From Peptococcaceae bacterium UBA7185 (GTDB lineage Bacteria; Bacillota; Peptococcia; Peptococcales; Peptococcaceae): a stretch of 7,161 nucleotides of DNA. Shown here one piece after another: positions 1 to 6,092 of the stretch. The notes beneath the pieces were generated by a model. It was given only the letters and a program-made list of their open reading frames with translations. It did not search any database and had not been told where the DNA came from. The first letter of the stretch is position 1; each line of letters starts with the position of its first letter. The DNA is taken from positions 429-7,589 of the forward strand of contig DKVF01000038.1 of NCBI GenBank assembly GCA_002491065.1, read 5' to 3'. A program made the position numbers and the translations under genes.

Positions 1-6
1 CCTTCC
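1..6 (-). promoter_or_regulatory. Possible Shine-Dalgarno of a gene beyond the left edge
   Basis: The minus strand reads GGAAGG at the very edge, about 44 nt downstream of the predicted transcription start of the leftward promoter at 56-84 and just after the 13-bp inverted repeat. Its position suits the ribosome binding site of a gene starting a few bases outside the window, but that start codon cannot be seen. An ATG also lies at 6-8 on the minus strand; it has no SD in front of it, so I prefer the SD reading. Confidence 0.35.
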
Positions 7-10
7 ATTC

Positions 11-42
11 TGTATCATAACAGTTTTTTCTGTTATGATACA
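11..42. repeat. Perfect 13-bp inverted repeat, probable operator or leader hairpin
   Basis: The arms TGTATCATAACAG (11-23) and CTGTTATGATACA (30-42) are exact reverse complements separated by TTTTTT. The flanks have no U-tract outside the stem on either strand, so this is not a normal intrinsic terminator. It starts about 8 nt downstream of the predicted start site of the leftward promoter at 56-84 and ends just before an SD-like GGAAGG. That placement fits a roadblock operator for a dimeric repressor acting on the gene off the left edge, or an RNA hairpin in its 5' leader. The repeat itself is seen directly; the regulatory role is inferred. Confidence 0.7.
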
Positions 43-55
43 AGATATTGCAATT

Positions 56-84
56 AGTATACACTTCCCTTTTTTAAATTGCAA
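56..84 (-). promoter_or_regulatory. Sigma-A-type promoter reading off the left edge
   Basis: On the minus strand, -35 TTGCAA (79-84) is followed by a 17-nt spacer and -10 TATACT (56-61) preceded by TGTG. The predicted start is near position 49. No gene inside the window is transcribed from it, because the next 49 bp leftward hold only the 13-bp inverted repeat and an SD-like site. It must therefore serve a gene just outside the window. An ATTGCAAT palindrome (47-54) lies at the predicted start and a second TTGCAA is the -35 itself. Confidence 0.55.
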
Positions 85-106
85 CTGTCCAGCGTAAAAA
101 ATATAT

Positions 107-141
107 AAAAAAACCTAATACAGCAGTCTATGCAATTTTAG
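107..141 (-). terminator. Weak intrinsic terminator after the LTA synthase gene
   Basis: Reading leftward, CTAA (138-141) pairs with TTAG (115-118). An inner TGCA/TGTA pairing is separated from it by a small bulge. The stem is followed by a run of seven T (107-113), with a further T-rich stretch after it. The stem is short and AT-rich, so this is a modest call. Its position about 135 nt after the LTA synthase stop and before the next promoter (56-84) suits the end of that transcript. Confidence 0.4.
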
Positions 142-244
142 TATGCGAACACAACTCTTCCTTCGGAATTTCTTTTCCATTCACAATACGAACCCGATCA
201 TACGAAAACACCGTATTTCTTTTACGAAATACAGTGCTTTCCAT
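128..244 (-). other. Possible short ORF (38 codons), unrecognised
   Basis: An ATG at 242-244 opens a 38-codon frame ending in TAG at 128-130. The same frame is open upstream to an ATG at 355, inside the end of the LTA synthase gene (75 codons in all). The C-terminal half looks protein-like: it contains VRIVNGKEIPKEEL and is rich in charged residues. I do not recognise a family. Neither start has a convincing ribosome binding site, and the stop falls inside the putative terminator at 107-141. It could be a small protein, the tail of a decayed gene or a chance frame. Apart from this ORF and the terminator, 85-275 shows nothing. Confidence 0.2.
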
Positions 245-275
245 TCCGCAGCTATCATTTTTTATTCTCTCACTG

Positions 276-2267
276 TCAGTCCTCACTATACAAATGAAAC
301 AGCTGCGACACATGTCTCTTATCATCGAAAAAATAATTATACTGTATAGCTTCATACCCCTTTAACCATGCCGTTGTTTCTGTTTCCCCATCCCATATAT
401 GATCTTGCCCATCCTGGTCAATGTAGCCATGCACATTCATTGCCGGAATTTGTTGATGCAACTGTGTTAAATATTGTTGATACGCAGACATCTCCAACCC
501 TGCAGTACGCAAAAGCAACGTGGACAAATAATTGACGCTGATAGTGCCATAGTTTTCTTCGGCAATATCATAATTGGCCCAAAGGAAAAAAGGAACTTGA
601 TAACGTTTTTGCAGTTCCGTATGGGTTAACGTATCCAAGGACTTACCAAACAATTCTTCCATAAATTCTTCTTCTAATCTTGGCTGATGATCCCCAAAGA
701 AAAGAATCAGTGTAGGCTCATCCACTTGCTGAAAATAAGCAAGCAATCGCTCTAGTGCTTCATCAGACGCACGCATCAATGAAAAATACTCTGCTGCTCC
801 TGGATAGTTTCCCTGCGTGCCCTCTACCCTCACCCATTTGGGAATCCCAACAGTATCCAAAAAATAGCTGCCATGATTCTGAATGGTCACATTAAACAAG
901 AACAGTGGCTTGTCCCCTTTTTCCTCAAACAACTGAATTACCGTATCATAATCACTTTCATCCGATACAAAAGTGTCGCGCATATATTGAGGATCTTCCA
1001 TGTCTTCCTCTGTAAGAAATCGCTCAAATCCCAGATACGGATAGACCACATCCCTTCGCCAGCTGGTAGGCTTGCCGGGATGAAACGCAATGGATTGATA
1101 GCCCTGCTCCCGCATCGTCGTGGCCAAACTTTCCATTGGCTTCACAATCATCGTCTGATATACACTCACACCTGGCGGTAAGAACTTCATCGTCATGCCG
1201 GTGAGAAACTCAAATTCTGTATTACAGGTTCCCCCGCCAAACGTACTCACCAACAATGTTCCCTTGATGGTATTTTCTTGCAGGTTCTCTGCAAAAGTCA
1301 TATAAGGTGCACTGGTAGTAAAGTCACCCAGTACTCGCATATCTGCATAAGATTCATTCATAATGACGATGATATTCGGCTTTTGCAATAATGTTGCCCC
1401 ATCTTCTCGCTTCGTACCAACCGCAGCCGTCACGATTTTCTCCACCCACTCCGGCGAATATTGTTCCGGTTTTGATGGCTCAAGAAATTTGCCATTCATG
1501 GCCAGCACCAATATAGTGCCATTGTCCGTGCAACAAACCAACGGATTCCAGAAATTCATTTCTAATTTATACTTTTCCCATAAATCATCACTGTAAAAAT
1601 GCGTTACTGCTCCTGCCAAAAACGTAAACAGTACAATATTACCCACTGCAGTATACCAATAGCGCCGTTGAAAATGGAATTGCGCCTTAACCGCTAAGCT
1701 GACCACCAAAAACAAAATCCCGCCTGCCAACAATAACTCACTGTCCCATACAACAGCATAGTTCTCAGCCACATTCATAGCAGTGCCCGCCGAACGGATA
1801 TCCGTCAATTGAAACGGAGTACCGCGAAAATCCAACAAGAAATGATTTACCGTACCCAACAGGTAAAAAAATATTGCACTACTGACAATAGAAAACCGAT
1901 AGTGACTGGTAATAGCAAACAACAGAGCTGTCACTACCAAACACCAAAAATAGTTAAAACCAAACAAATGAGGCAGCAGCCGCGCAGCATCCTGTCCCGC
2001 CAAAAGCTCCACAACATACACCTCTGCCACCGGCAACAGCAACATCCATAAAAGCATCCACAGCCCATTTCCTATTTTATTCCACTCCACGCGTACCGAC
2101 TGAGCGTAACAGCCTCCAACGGCACAAAACAATACCAATGATAATGTATTTCCGCGCAATTGCCCGTCTGTCATAAAACAAGATAAATGACTCCACACCA
2201 GCACCATACTGCTTAAGAACAATACTCCTACAACTTCCAACCGTCTCTTTGACACCCACGAATACAA
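276..2267 (-). CDS. LTA synthase family (sulfatase-fold) membrane phosphotransferase
   Basis: A 663-aa polytopic enzyme of the LtaS/alkaline-phosphatase superfamily (sulfatase domain). Known members transfer glycerol-phosphate from phosphatidylglycerol onto a glycolipid or glycan outside the membrane. About seven hydrophobic segments fill residues 11-225 (roughly 11-31, 41-55, 69-90, 103-122, 126-146, 176-195, 206-224), more than the five of classical LtaS. The extracellular catalytic domain runs from about 295 to 600. Expected catalytic and metal ligands are visible: E305 in IVIMNESYAD, the probable nucleophile T347 in GGGTCNTEFEF, H396 in AFHPG, H465 in IQNHGSY and D526-H527 in FFGDHQPR. 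The start is a TTG. No in-frame ATG is usable, and an AAGGAG lies 11 nt upstream, a slightly long spacing. An in-frame TAG at 2274-2276 limits further extension. The gene follows hemW after 162 bp and may be transcribed alone. The family is clear, but the polymer made (LTA, another polyglycerol phosphate or a modified glycan) is not determined by the sequence. Confidence 0.9.
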   Translation of the reverse strand: MYSWVSKRRLEVVGVLFLSSMVLVWSHLSCFMTDGQLRGNTLSLVLFCAVGGCYAQSVRVEWNKIGNGLWMLLWMLLLPVAEVYVVELLAGQDAARLLPHLFGFNYFWCLVVTALLFAITSHYRFSIVSSAIFFYLLGTVNHFLLDFRGTPFQLTDIRSAGTAMNVAENYAVVWDSELLLAGGILFLVVSLAVKAQFHFQRRYWYTAVGNIVLFTFLAGAVTHFYSDDLWEKYKLEMNFWNPLVCCTDNGTILVLAMNGKFLEPSKPEQYSPEWVEKIVTAAVGTKREDGATLLQKPNIIVIMNESYADMRVLGDFTTSAPYMTFAENLQENTIKGTLLVSTFGGGTCNTEFEFLTGMTMKFLPPGVSVYQTMIVKPMESLATTMREQGYQSIAFHPGKPTSWRRDVVYPYLGFERFLTEEDMEDPQYMRDTFVSDESDYDTVIQLFEEKGDKPLFLFNVTIQNHGSYFLDTVGIPKWVRVEGTQGNYPGAAEYFSLMRASDEALERLLAYFQQVDEPTLILFFGDHQPRLEEEFMEELFGKSLDTLTHTELQKRYQVPFFLWANYDIAEENYGTISVNYLSTLLLRTAGLEMSAYQQYLTQLHQQIPAMNVHGYIDQDGQDHIWDGETETTAWLKGYEAIQYNYFFDDKRHVSQLFHLYSED

Positions 2268-2303
2268 CGAATACTACGCTCCTTCCGTTCTCTCCTGTTT
2301 CGA

Positions 2304-2333
2304 ATAAAAGTTAGATTTCAAACAGATTGCCAA
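2304..2333 (-). promoter_or_regulatory. Candidate promoter of the LTA synthase-like gene
   Basis: The minus strand has TTGGCA (2328-2333, five of six matches to the -35 consensus), an 18-nt spacer and TTTTAT (2304-2309) as a poor -10. The predicted start would be about 2297, giving a roughly 30-nt leader that contains the AAGGAG ribosome binding site (2279-2284). The -10 is weak, so readthrough from hemW or a different promoter in the spacer remains possible. Confidence 0.3.
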
Positions 2334-2347
2334 GTATCTTATCCTCA

Positions 2348-2365
2348 AACAAGAAAATTCTTGTT
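2348..2365. repeat. Palindrome AACAAGAA-AA-TTCTTGTT upstream of the LTA synthase-like gene
   Basis: Two perfect 8-bp arms are separated by 2 bp, about 81-98 bp upstream of the TTG start and just upstream of the candidate -35. A 2-nt loop is too short for a good RNA hairpin, so a DNA site for a dimeric protein is more natural than a terminator. Its right part is repeated 55 bp further along (2408-2425, 16 of 18 identical to 2353-2370). Confidence 0.45.
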
Positions 2366-2407
2366 GTTCCTCTATATTCTCTACAAGGCAGAATAAAAAA
2401 AGTGTTC

Positions 2408-2436
2408 AAAAATTCTTGTTTTTCCAGATTCAAGAA
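2408..2436 (-). terminator. Weak terminator-like hairpin at the hemW stop
   Basis: Reading leftward, TTCTTG (2431-2436, overlapping the hemW stop codon) can pair with CAAGAA (2413-2418) across a 12-nt loop. TTTTTG follows at once, and a run of seven T comes 7 nt later (2395-2401). The stem is only 6 bp with two G-C pairs, so termination would be partial at best. The same bases belong to the TTCTTG/CAAGAA repeat set of this spacer, so the hairpin may be incidental. Confidence 0.3.
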
Positions 2437-3620
2437 ATAAATTCCATAAAGACCAGATTTCCCAGAACACGTCCTTCTTCTGTCAGCATATAAGCTTCTT
2501 CACTTTCCACAAGCCAACCCTTTTGTCGACAACGTTGCAGTGCATCTGCAAACACATCCTCCACCTTTTTTCCAAAACGCGCCGAAAACAGCTTTTTTGA
2601 TAAACCACTCTGCATCCGCAGCGCCATAAATACCGTTTCCTCCATTTGCTCTGCCTCTGTCAGCACTTCTATCTGTGTCTCCGGCAAATTGCTTTCGACA
2701 ACTTGTGCTGCATACTGCTCCAGCGTGAAACAATTATTCCACCGCATGGGACGAATCCAACTGCACGCCCCCAATCCCAGGCCTAAATAATTTTCTGTGC
2801 GCCAATATACCTGATTATGCCTACTGCAATAGCCCAGCCGCGCAAAATTGGAAATCTCATACTGTTGATACCCCTGTGCTTCCAACAGTTCCTGCGACAA
2901 CCGATACATAGCCAGCGCCAACTCATCATCAAACTCTTCTATCTCTCCCGCCTGCAGCCACTGTGCCATCGGCGTTCCGTCTTCAATTTTCAATTGATAC
3001 AATGACAGATGCTGCGTTTCCAGCGCCAATGCCTGTTCCAATGTGTGCCGCCATTGTGCCAGAGTCTGACCAGGCAGCCCATACATGAAATCCCCGTTGA
3101 TATTGTCAAAGCCCGCCGCTTTCGCCATCCGCACCGCCTCCTGCGCCTGCGCAAAGCTATGGACCCGCCCCAACAAACGGAGCTGCTCCTCATTGTCGCT
3201 TTGTATACCCAGGGACAATCGATTAACCCCGCAATGCTTCATCAACCGCAATTTTTTCTCCGTCAATGTGCCGGGATTGGCCTCTACTGTATATTCCACC
3301 AGTTCAGACGTCATCAAATGGTCCTGCACACCTCGCAAAACCTGCTCCAAAAGCTCCTCAGGCAGACAAGTCGGTGTACCGCCCCCAATAAAAATACTTT
3401 TCGGCTCTATCCGATAACACTGCCTCGCCGCTCTCATTTCCTGCAAAAGAAGCTGTACATATCGCTCCATCTCCGTCGGCCGGGCAAAGCTCAAAAAATC
3501 ACAGTAATTACATTTTTTCAAACAAAAAGGAATATGTATATAAACAGCCTCCACCGGCTCTCTCGCAGCCTGCGAGGCAAAAATTGTACGCAAAAGCCCT
3601 TTAGATTGCTTCAACTTCAT
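2430..3620 (-). CDS. hemW: Radical SAM heme chaperone HemW
   Basis: A 396-aa HemW, formerly often annotated as oxygen-independent coproporphyrinogen III oxidase. HemW binds a 4Fe-4S cluster and SAM, carries heme and is thought to insert it into respiratory enzymes. Visible motifs are the cluster site C33-x3-C37-x2-C40 in YIHIPFCLKKCNYCDF, the SAM-binding GGGTP (79-83), EANPG (113-117), RLSLGIQS (134-141), ISNFA (256-260) and the HemW C-terminal tail LTEEGRVLGNLVF. The CDF after the third Cys, instead of the CxC of true HemN, favours HemW. The motif usually read GAHSY is GACSW here (284-288), so the histidine is replaced. The ATG start has a strong AGGAG-type site 4-5 nt upstream, yet gives 26 residues before YIHIPFC, longer than usual. 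A GTG at codon 23 (3552-3554) would give the conventional length but has only a weak SD. The gene follows the rsmE terminator and has its own promoter region. Confidence 0.93.
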   Translation of the reverse strand: MKLKQSKGLLRTIFASQAAREPVEAVYIHIPFCLKKCNYCDFLSFARPTEMERYVQLLLQEMRAARQCYRIEPKSIFIGGGTPTCLPEELLEQVLRGVQDHLMTSELVEYTVEANPGTLTEKKLRLMKHCGVNRLSLGIQSDNEEQLRLLGRVHSFAQAQEAVRMAKAAGFDNINGDFMYGLPGQTLAQWRHTLEQALALETQHLSLYQLKIEDGTPMAQWLQAGEIEEFDDELALAMYRLSQELLEAQGYQQYEISNFARLGYCSRHNQVYWRTENYLGLGLGACSWIRPMRWNNCFTLEQYAAQVVESNLPETQIEVLTEAEQMEETVFMALRMQSGLSKKLFSARFGKKVEDVFADALQRCRQKGWLVESEEAYMLTEEGRVLGNLVFMEFIS

Positions 3621-3647
3621 TTCTCTCCTCTCGCCTTCAGCAAGTTA

Positions 3648-3676
3648 AGTATAGCAGAGAATTCCCTTTATGAAAA
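3648..3676 (-). promoter_or_regulatory. Proximal hemW promoter (extended -10)
   Basis: The minus strand shows TTTTCA (3671-3676), a 17-nt spacer and TATACT (3648-3653) preceded by TG one base upstream, the extended -10 arrangement. The predicted start near 3641 gives a leader of about 20 nt, which contains the GAGAGGAGAG ribosome binding site of hemW. Confidence 0.55.
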
Positions 3677-3719
3677 GACCGCGCATAGAAAAGGACCGTA
3701 CTCCCCTATAGAACACTCC

Positions 3720-3747
3720 ATTATATGGCGTAAATGCATCACGTAAA
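3720..3747 (-). promoter_or_regulatory. Distal hemW promoter (perfect TATAAT)
   Basis: A perfect -10 TATAAT (3720-3725) is preceded at 16 bp by TTTACG (3742-3747), which matches four of six -35 positions. It begins immediately after the U-tract of the rsmE terminator. With the proximal site 70 bp downstream it would make tandem hemW promoters. Only one of the two may be used. Confidence 0.4.
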
Positions 3748-3748
3748 C

Positions 3749-3799
3749 AAAAAAGAACAGCTGTCCCTGACCTGATTGGCTCCAGACACCCGTTCTTTT
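3749..3799 (-). terminator. Intrinsic terminator of the prmA-rsmE operon
   Basis: Reading leftward, AAAAGAAC (3792-3799) pairs perfectly with GTTCTTTT (3751-3758). The stem continues through GGGTGTC/GACAGCT with one G-G mismatch and one G-U pair, about 15 bp in all, around a loop of about 20 nt. The T-tract of the descending arm runs on to 3749. It lies about 55 nt after the rsmE stop and directly before the hemW promoters. On the plus strand it has only four T, so it mainly serves leftward transcripts. Confidence 0.8.
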
Positions 3800-3852
3800 A
3801 CACTTACTATTTGACTTTATGCATGCACTGCAAAATAATTGACTGCTTTTCC

Positions 3853-4596
3853 CTACTCACTTTCATATTCATAGTTGAGCATAGCCAGAGCTGCCATCCC
3901 CGCCGTTTCTGTGCGCAGAATGCGTTTTCCCAGACTGACAGTCACCGCGCCCGCTTCCCGCAGCTGCAAAACTTCTTCCTCTGACAATCCGCCCTCAGGG
4001 CCAATGACAAGATTAATCCTTTGGGGCGGTTGGAACAGGCTGCGCAAAACTCCTTTCATACTCTGCGTGTGCTCATCCTCCCACAGCACCAAAGTCAGCC
4101 CCTCATCCTGAGCCAACTGGGCCAGACATTGCTTCCAGGTAAAGTATTTATCTACAGTAGGCACCTCAATTCGCTTGGATTGCTGGCTGGCCTCCTGGGC
4201 AATTTTCTGCCAGCGCTCCAATTTTTTCGCTGCTTTGCCGCTGTCCAGATGCACAATGGAGCGACTGGTTTCTACAGGAATAATTTCACTGACGCCCAAT
4301 TCGGTACACTTTTGAATAACCAGCTCCAATTTGTCTCCTTTGGGCATCCCCTGATATAATACCATCTGCACATTGGTATCCTGCTGCTGTTCCAATCGCT
4401 CTACAACGCGTCCCTGCACCGCATCTTTGGTGAATTGCTCCAACTCTACTACATACACAAGCCCTGCTCCAGCGCAAACAGTCACCTGATCTCCCACGGA
4501 CAGCCGCAGTACCGTACCCATATGATGGGACAGCTGAGCGTCAAAATAAACCCTATCTCCCTGCACCGCTTCCGGCCCTACAAAAAATCTCCGCAT
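3853..4596 (-). CDS. rsmE: 16S rRNA (uracil-1498-N3) methyltransferase RsmE
   Basis: A 247-aa SPOUT-class methyltransferase that uses SAM to methylate N3 of U1498 in 16S rRNA of the 30S subunit. An N-terminal PUA-like RNA-binding region (about 1-70) precedes the knotted SPOUT domain (about 75-243). Family motifs are KGDKLELVIQKCTELGV (86-102), EASQQSKR (135-142), the SAM-site loop NLVIGPEGGLSEEE (195-208) and SLGKRILRTETAGMAAL (221-237). Length is normal for the family. The ATG lies 5 nt after the prmA stop, with its GAGGGG ribosome binding site inside the end of prmA. The two genes are therefore one operon, probably translationally linked. prmA-rsmE adjacency is common in Firmicutes. Confidence 0.96.
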   Translation of the reverse strand: MRRFFVGPEAVQGDRVYFDAQLSHHMGTVLRLSVGDQVTVCAGAGLVYVVELEQFTKDAVQGRVVERLEQQQDTNVQMVLYQGMPKGDKLELVIQKCTELGVSEIIPVETSRSIVHLDSGKAAKKLERWQKIAQEASQQSKRIEVPTVDKYFTWKQCLAQLAQDEGLTLVLWEDEHTQSMKGVLRSLFQPPQRINLVIGPEGGLSEEEVLQLREAGAVTVSLGKRILRTETAGMAALAMLNYEYESE

Positions 4597-4601
4597 ACCG
4601 C

Positions 4602-5540
4602 CTACCCCTCATAGCGGGCTGCAATAGCTACCCAACCGGCATTTTCTCTTACTTCAATAATGGAAAAGCCATGTTGTGTCAAAGCTTTCAGCACATCATC
4701 TTTTCGCGTGTCGATAATCCCGGAGGAAATAAAAATTTTCGGTCCCTTCAAATATTTACCCGCCTCCGGCGTCAAACGGACAATAATATCGGCAATAATA
4801 TTGGCAACCAACAAATCAGCCTGCCCCTGTGCCTGGGCCAACAAATCGCTCTGACACACCGATACACGCTCCTGCAGATGATTCAGCGCCACATTGTCCG
4901 TGGCAGCAGATACCGCTACAGTATCATAGTCCATAGCCTGTACAGAGCCTGCGCCCAGCAATCCTGCCTGAATTGCCAAAATACCGCTTCCGGTGCCTAC
5001 ATCCATGACATCCATACCCGGCTGTACATATTCTTCCAGCATTTGCAGGCACAGCGCTGTTGTCGCGTGATTCCCCGTGCCAAAAGCCATACCGGGGTCC
5101 AACTCGATGACCAGATCGCCTTCCTGCTGTTTATACTGCTCCCAGGTAGGCTTGATGACTGTTTTCTTGCCGATACGCTCCGGCTTGAAATACACCTTCC
5201 ACGCATTGGCCCAGTCTTCCTCCTGCACCGGCTTATAGGTAACCCGCGTAGGCCCCAAATCCAGGCGAATTTCGATTTCGTTCAGCTCGATAATAATTTG
5301 TTCTACCCGGTTCATAAGATTTTCATCCTGTGGCAGATAGGATTTGATATAAATTTCTTTGCGCTGTAGCAATTCGTCGCTGAATTCGTGGGCATCCCAC
5401 TGACCGCTCTCTGCATAATCTGCGATCGCCTGGGGATCCTCAATCATCACGCCGCCAGTACCCATCTCAGCCAACATATTGGAAATGCCCTCCACTGCAT
5501 TTCGATCAGACACTTCCATTTTTATTTCAATCCAGTCCAT
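4602..5540 (-). CDS. prmA: Ribosomal protein L11 methyltransferase PrmA
   Basis: PrmA transfers methyl groups from SAM to L11 of the 50S subunit. The chosen start (ATG at 5538-5540, MDWIEIKMEV) gives 312 aa, the usual family length. It has a strong purine-rich site AGAGGAAGAGG just upstream. An in-frame ATG at 5574-5576 would add a basic 12-residue extension unlike the family, and it has no good ribosome binding site. The N-terminal L11-binding region (about 1-95) includes EMGTGGVMIEDP. The methyltransferase domain shows LDPGMAFGTGNHATT (147-161), the SAM-binding DVGTGSG (180-186) and VANIIAD (245-251). It is the first gene of the prmA-rsmE operon, with a promoter at 5619-5647. Confidence 0.95.
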   Translation of the reverse strand: MDWIEIKMEVSDRNAVEGISNMLAEMGTGGVMIEDPQAIADYAESGQWDAHEFSDELLQRKEIYIKSYLPQDENLMNRVEQIIIELNEIEIRLDLGPTRVTYKPVQEEDWANAWKVYFKPERIGKKTVIKPTWEQYKQQEGDLVIELDPGMAFGTGNHATTALCLQMLEEYVQPGMDVMDVGTGSGILAIQAGLLGAGSVQAMDYDTVAVSAATDNVALNHLQERVSVCQSDLLAQAQGQADLLVANIIADIIVRLTPEAGKYLKGPKIFISSGIIDTRKDDVLKALTQHGFSIIEVRENAGWVAIAARYEG

Positions 5541-5618
5541 CTTTTTCCTCTTCCTCTCTTCTGTGTGTATATTCATTCTAAAAGCATATCTTAAAATTCA
5601 GTACTATTGTCTGCCTTT

Positions 5619-5647
5619 ATTGTATCGTTTCCAGATTCTTTTCGCAA
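5619..5647 (-). promoter_or_regulatory. Promoter of the prmA-rsmE operon
   Basis: On the minus strand, -35 TTGCGA (5642-5647) is followed by a 17-nt spacer and -10 TACAAT (5619-5624, five of six matches). The predicted start near 5612 gives a leader of about 70 nt. Just upstream, CCTATC occurs three times on the plus strand (5655-5660, 5662-5667, 5684-5689), which could be a protein-binding array. Otherwise the 147-bp gap 5541-5687 shows no gene and no convincing terminator for the xre gene. Confidence 0.55.
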
Positions 5648-5687
5648 TAGTTTTCCTATCACCTATCGCTTCCCTGCAAAAATCCTA

Positions 5688-6092
5688 TCAGGAAACATCG
5701 GAAGTCTGCTTATTTTTTCCTTTTTGACTGCCATCCACAGCGCTGAGCAGTTCCTCAGAGGACACTCCATACAGATTGGCGAGAGCAATCAAATTTGAGG
5801 TGCTTGGGTCTGACGCGCCTGTTTCCCATTTTGACACAGCCTGTCGGCTTACGCCTAATGTTTCCGACACAAATTCCTGCGTCATTTTGCAACGGATACG
5901 ATTTTCTTTTAGCACCTCTCCCAAGGATTTACGAATCACACTCTTTTCTTCTCGCACTTCTTTGGTGTTGATATACTTTTTCAATGCCTTGACGAGCAGA
6001 AAAAATAAATAACAAATTGCTCCGGTAAACACAATACAGAACACGATATTACAAATTGCTATTATTACTGTCCAAAAACTTATCTCCATCAT
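5688..6092 (-). CDS. Membrane-anchored XRE-family HTH regulator
   Basis: A 134-aa protein with two parts. Residues 6-37 are a long hydrophobic segment (from FWTVIIAICNIVF to YLFFLLVKAL), followed by the positive KKYINTKEVR, which predicts a single membrane anchor with the rest in the cytoplasm. Residues about 57-118 are a Cro/C1-type HTH: LGEVLKENRIRCKMTQEFVS, then the recognition helix VSRQAVSKWETG (81-92) and the LIALANLYGVSSEELL end. The C-terminus is a short polar tail. No ligand or enzymatic domain is present. The ATG at 6092 has AAAGGAG 6 nt upstream, and a second ATG follows directly. The same layout (N-terminal helix, KSLGEVLKE-type linker, HTH) occurs in uncharacterised Firmicutes proteins as far as I know. 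Targets are unknown; itself, the neighbouring genes or the MFS exporter are possible. It lies upstream of prmA in the same direction, but prmA has its own promoter. Confidence 0.88.
   Translation of the reverse strand: MMEISFWTVIIAICNIVFCIVFTGAICYLFFLLVKALKKYINTKEVREEKSVIRKSLGEVLKENRIRCKMTQEFVSETLGVSRQAVSKWETGASDPSTSNLIALANLYGVSSEELLSAVDGSQKGKNKQTSDVS

Noticed and set aside
11..42. The 13-bp inverted repeat as an intrinsic terminator
   Set aside because: The T-run is in the loop rather than after the stem, neither strand has a U-tract following it, and it lies downstream of a promoter and before an SD-like site.
3009..3746. 245-codon plus-strand ORF opposite hemW
   Set aside because: It is antisense to a confidently identified gene and has no domain-like sequence. 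Its composition (many Arg, Gln, His, Pro, Ser) is that of a shadow frame, and it has no ribosome binding site.
4671..5369. 232-codon plus-strand ORF opposite prmA
   Set aside because: Antisense shadow of prmA; its residues follow from reverse-complement prmA codons and show no family motif.
5541..5576. 12-residue N-terminal extension of PrmA from the ATG at 5576
   Set aside because: No ribosome binding site there. The internal ATG at 5540 has a strong one and matches the usual PrmA N-terminus.
5678..5693. TCCTGATAGGA plus TTTTT as terminator of the xre gene
   Set aside because: The stem is 4 bp with a 3-nt loop, too weak to call, and it overlaps the stop codon.
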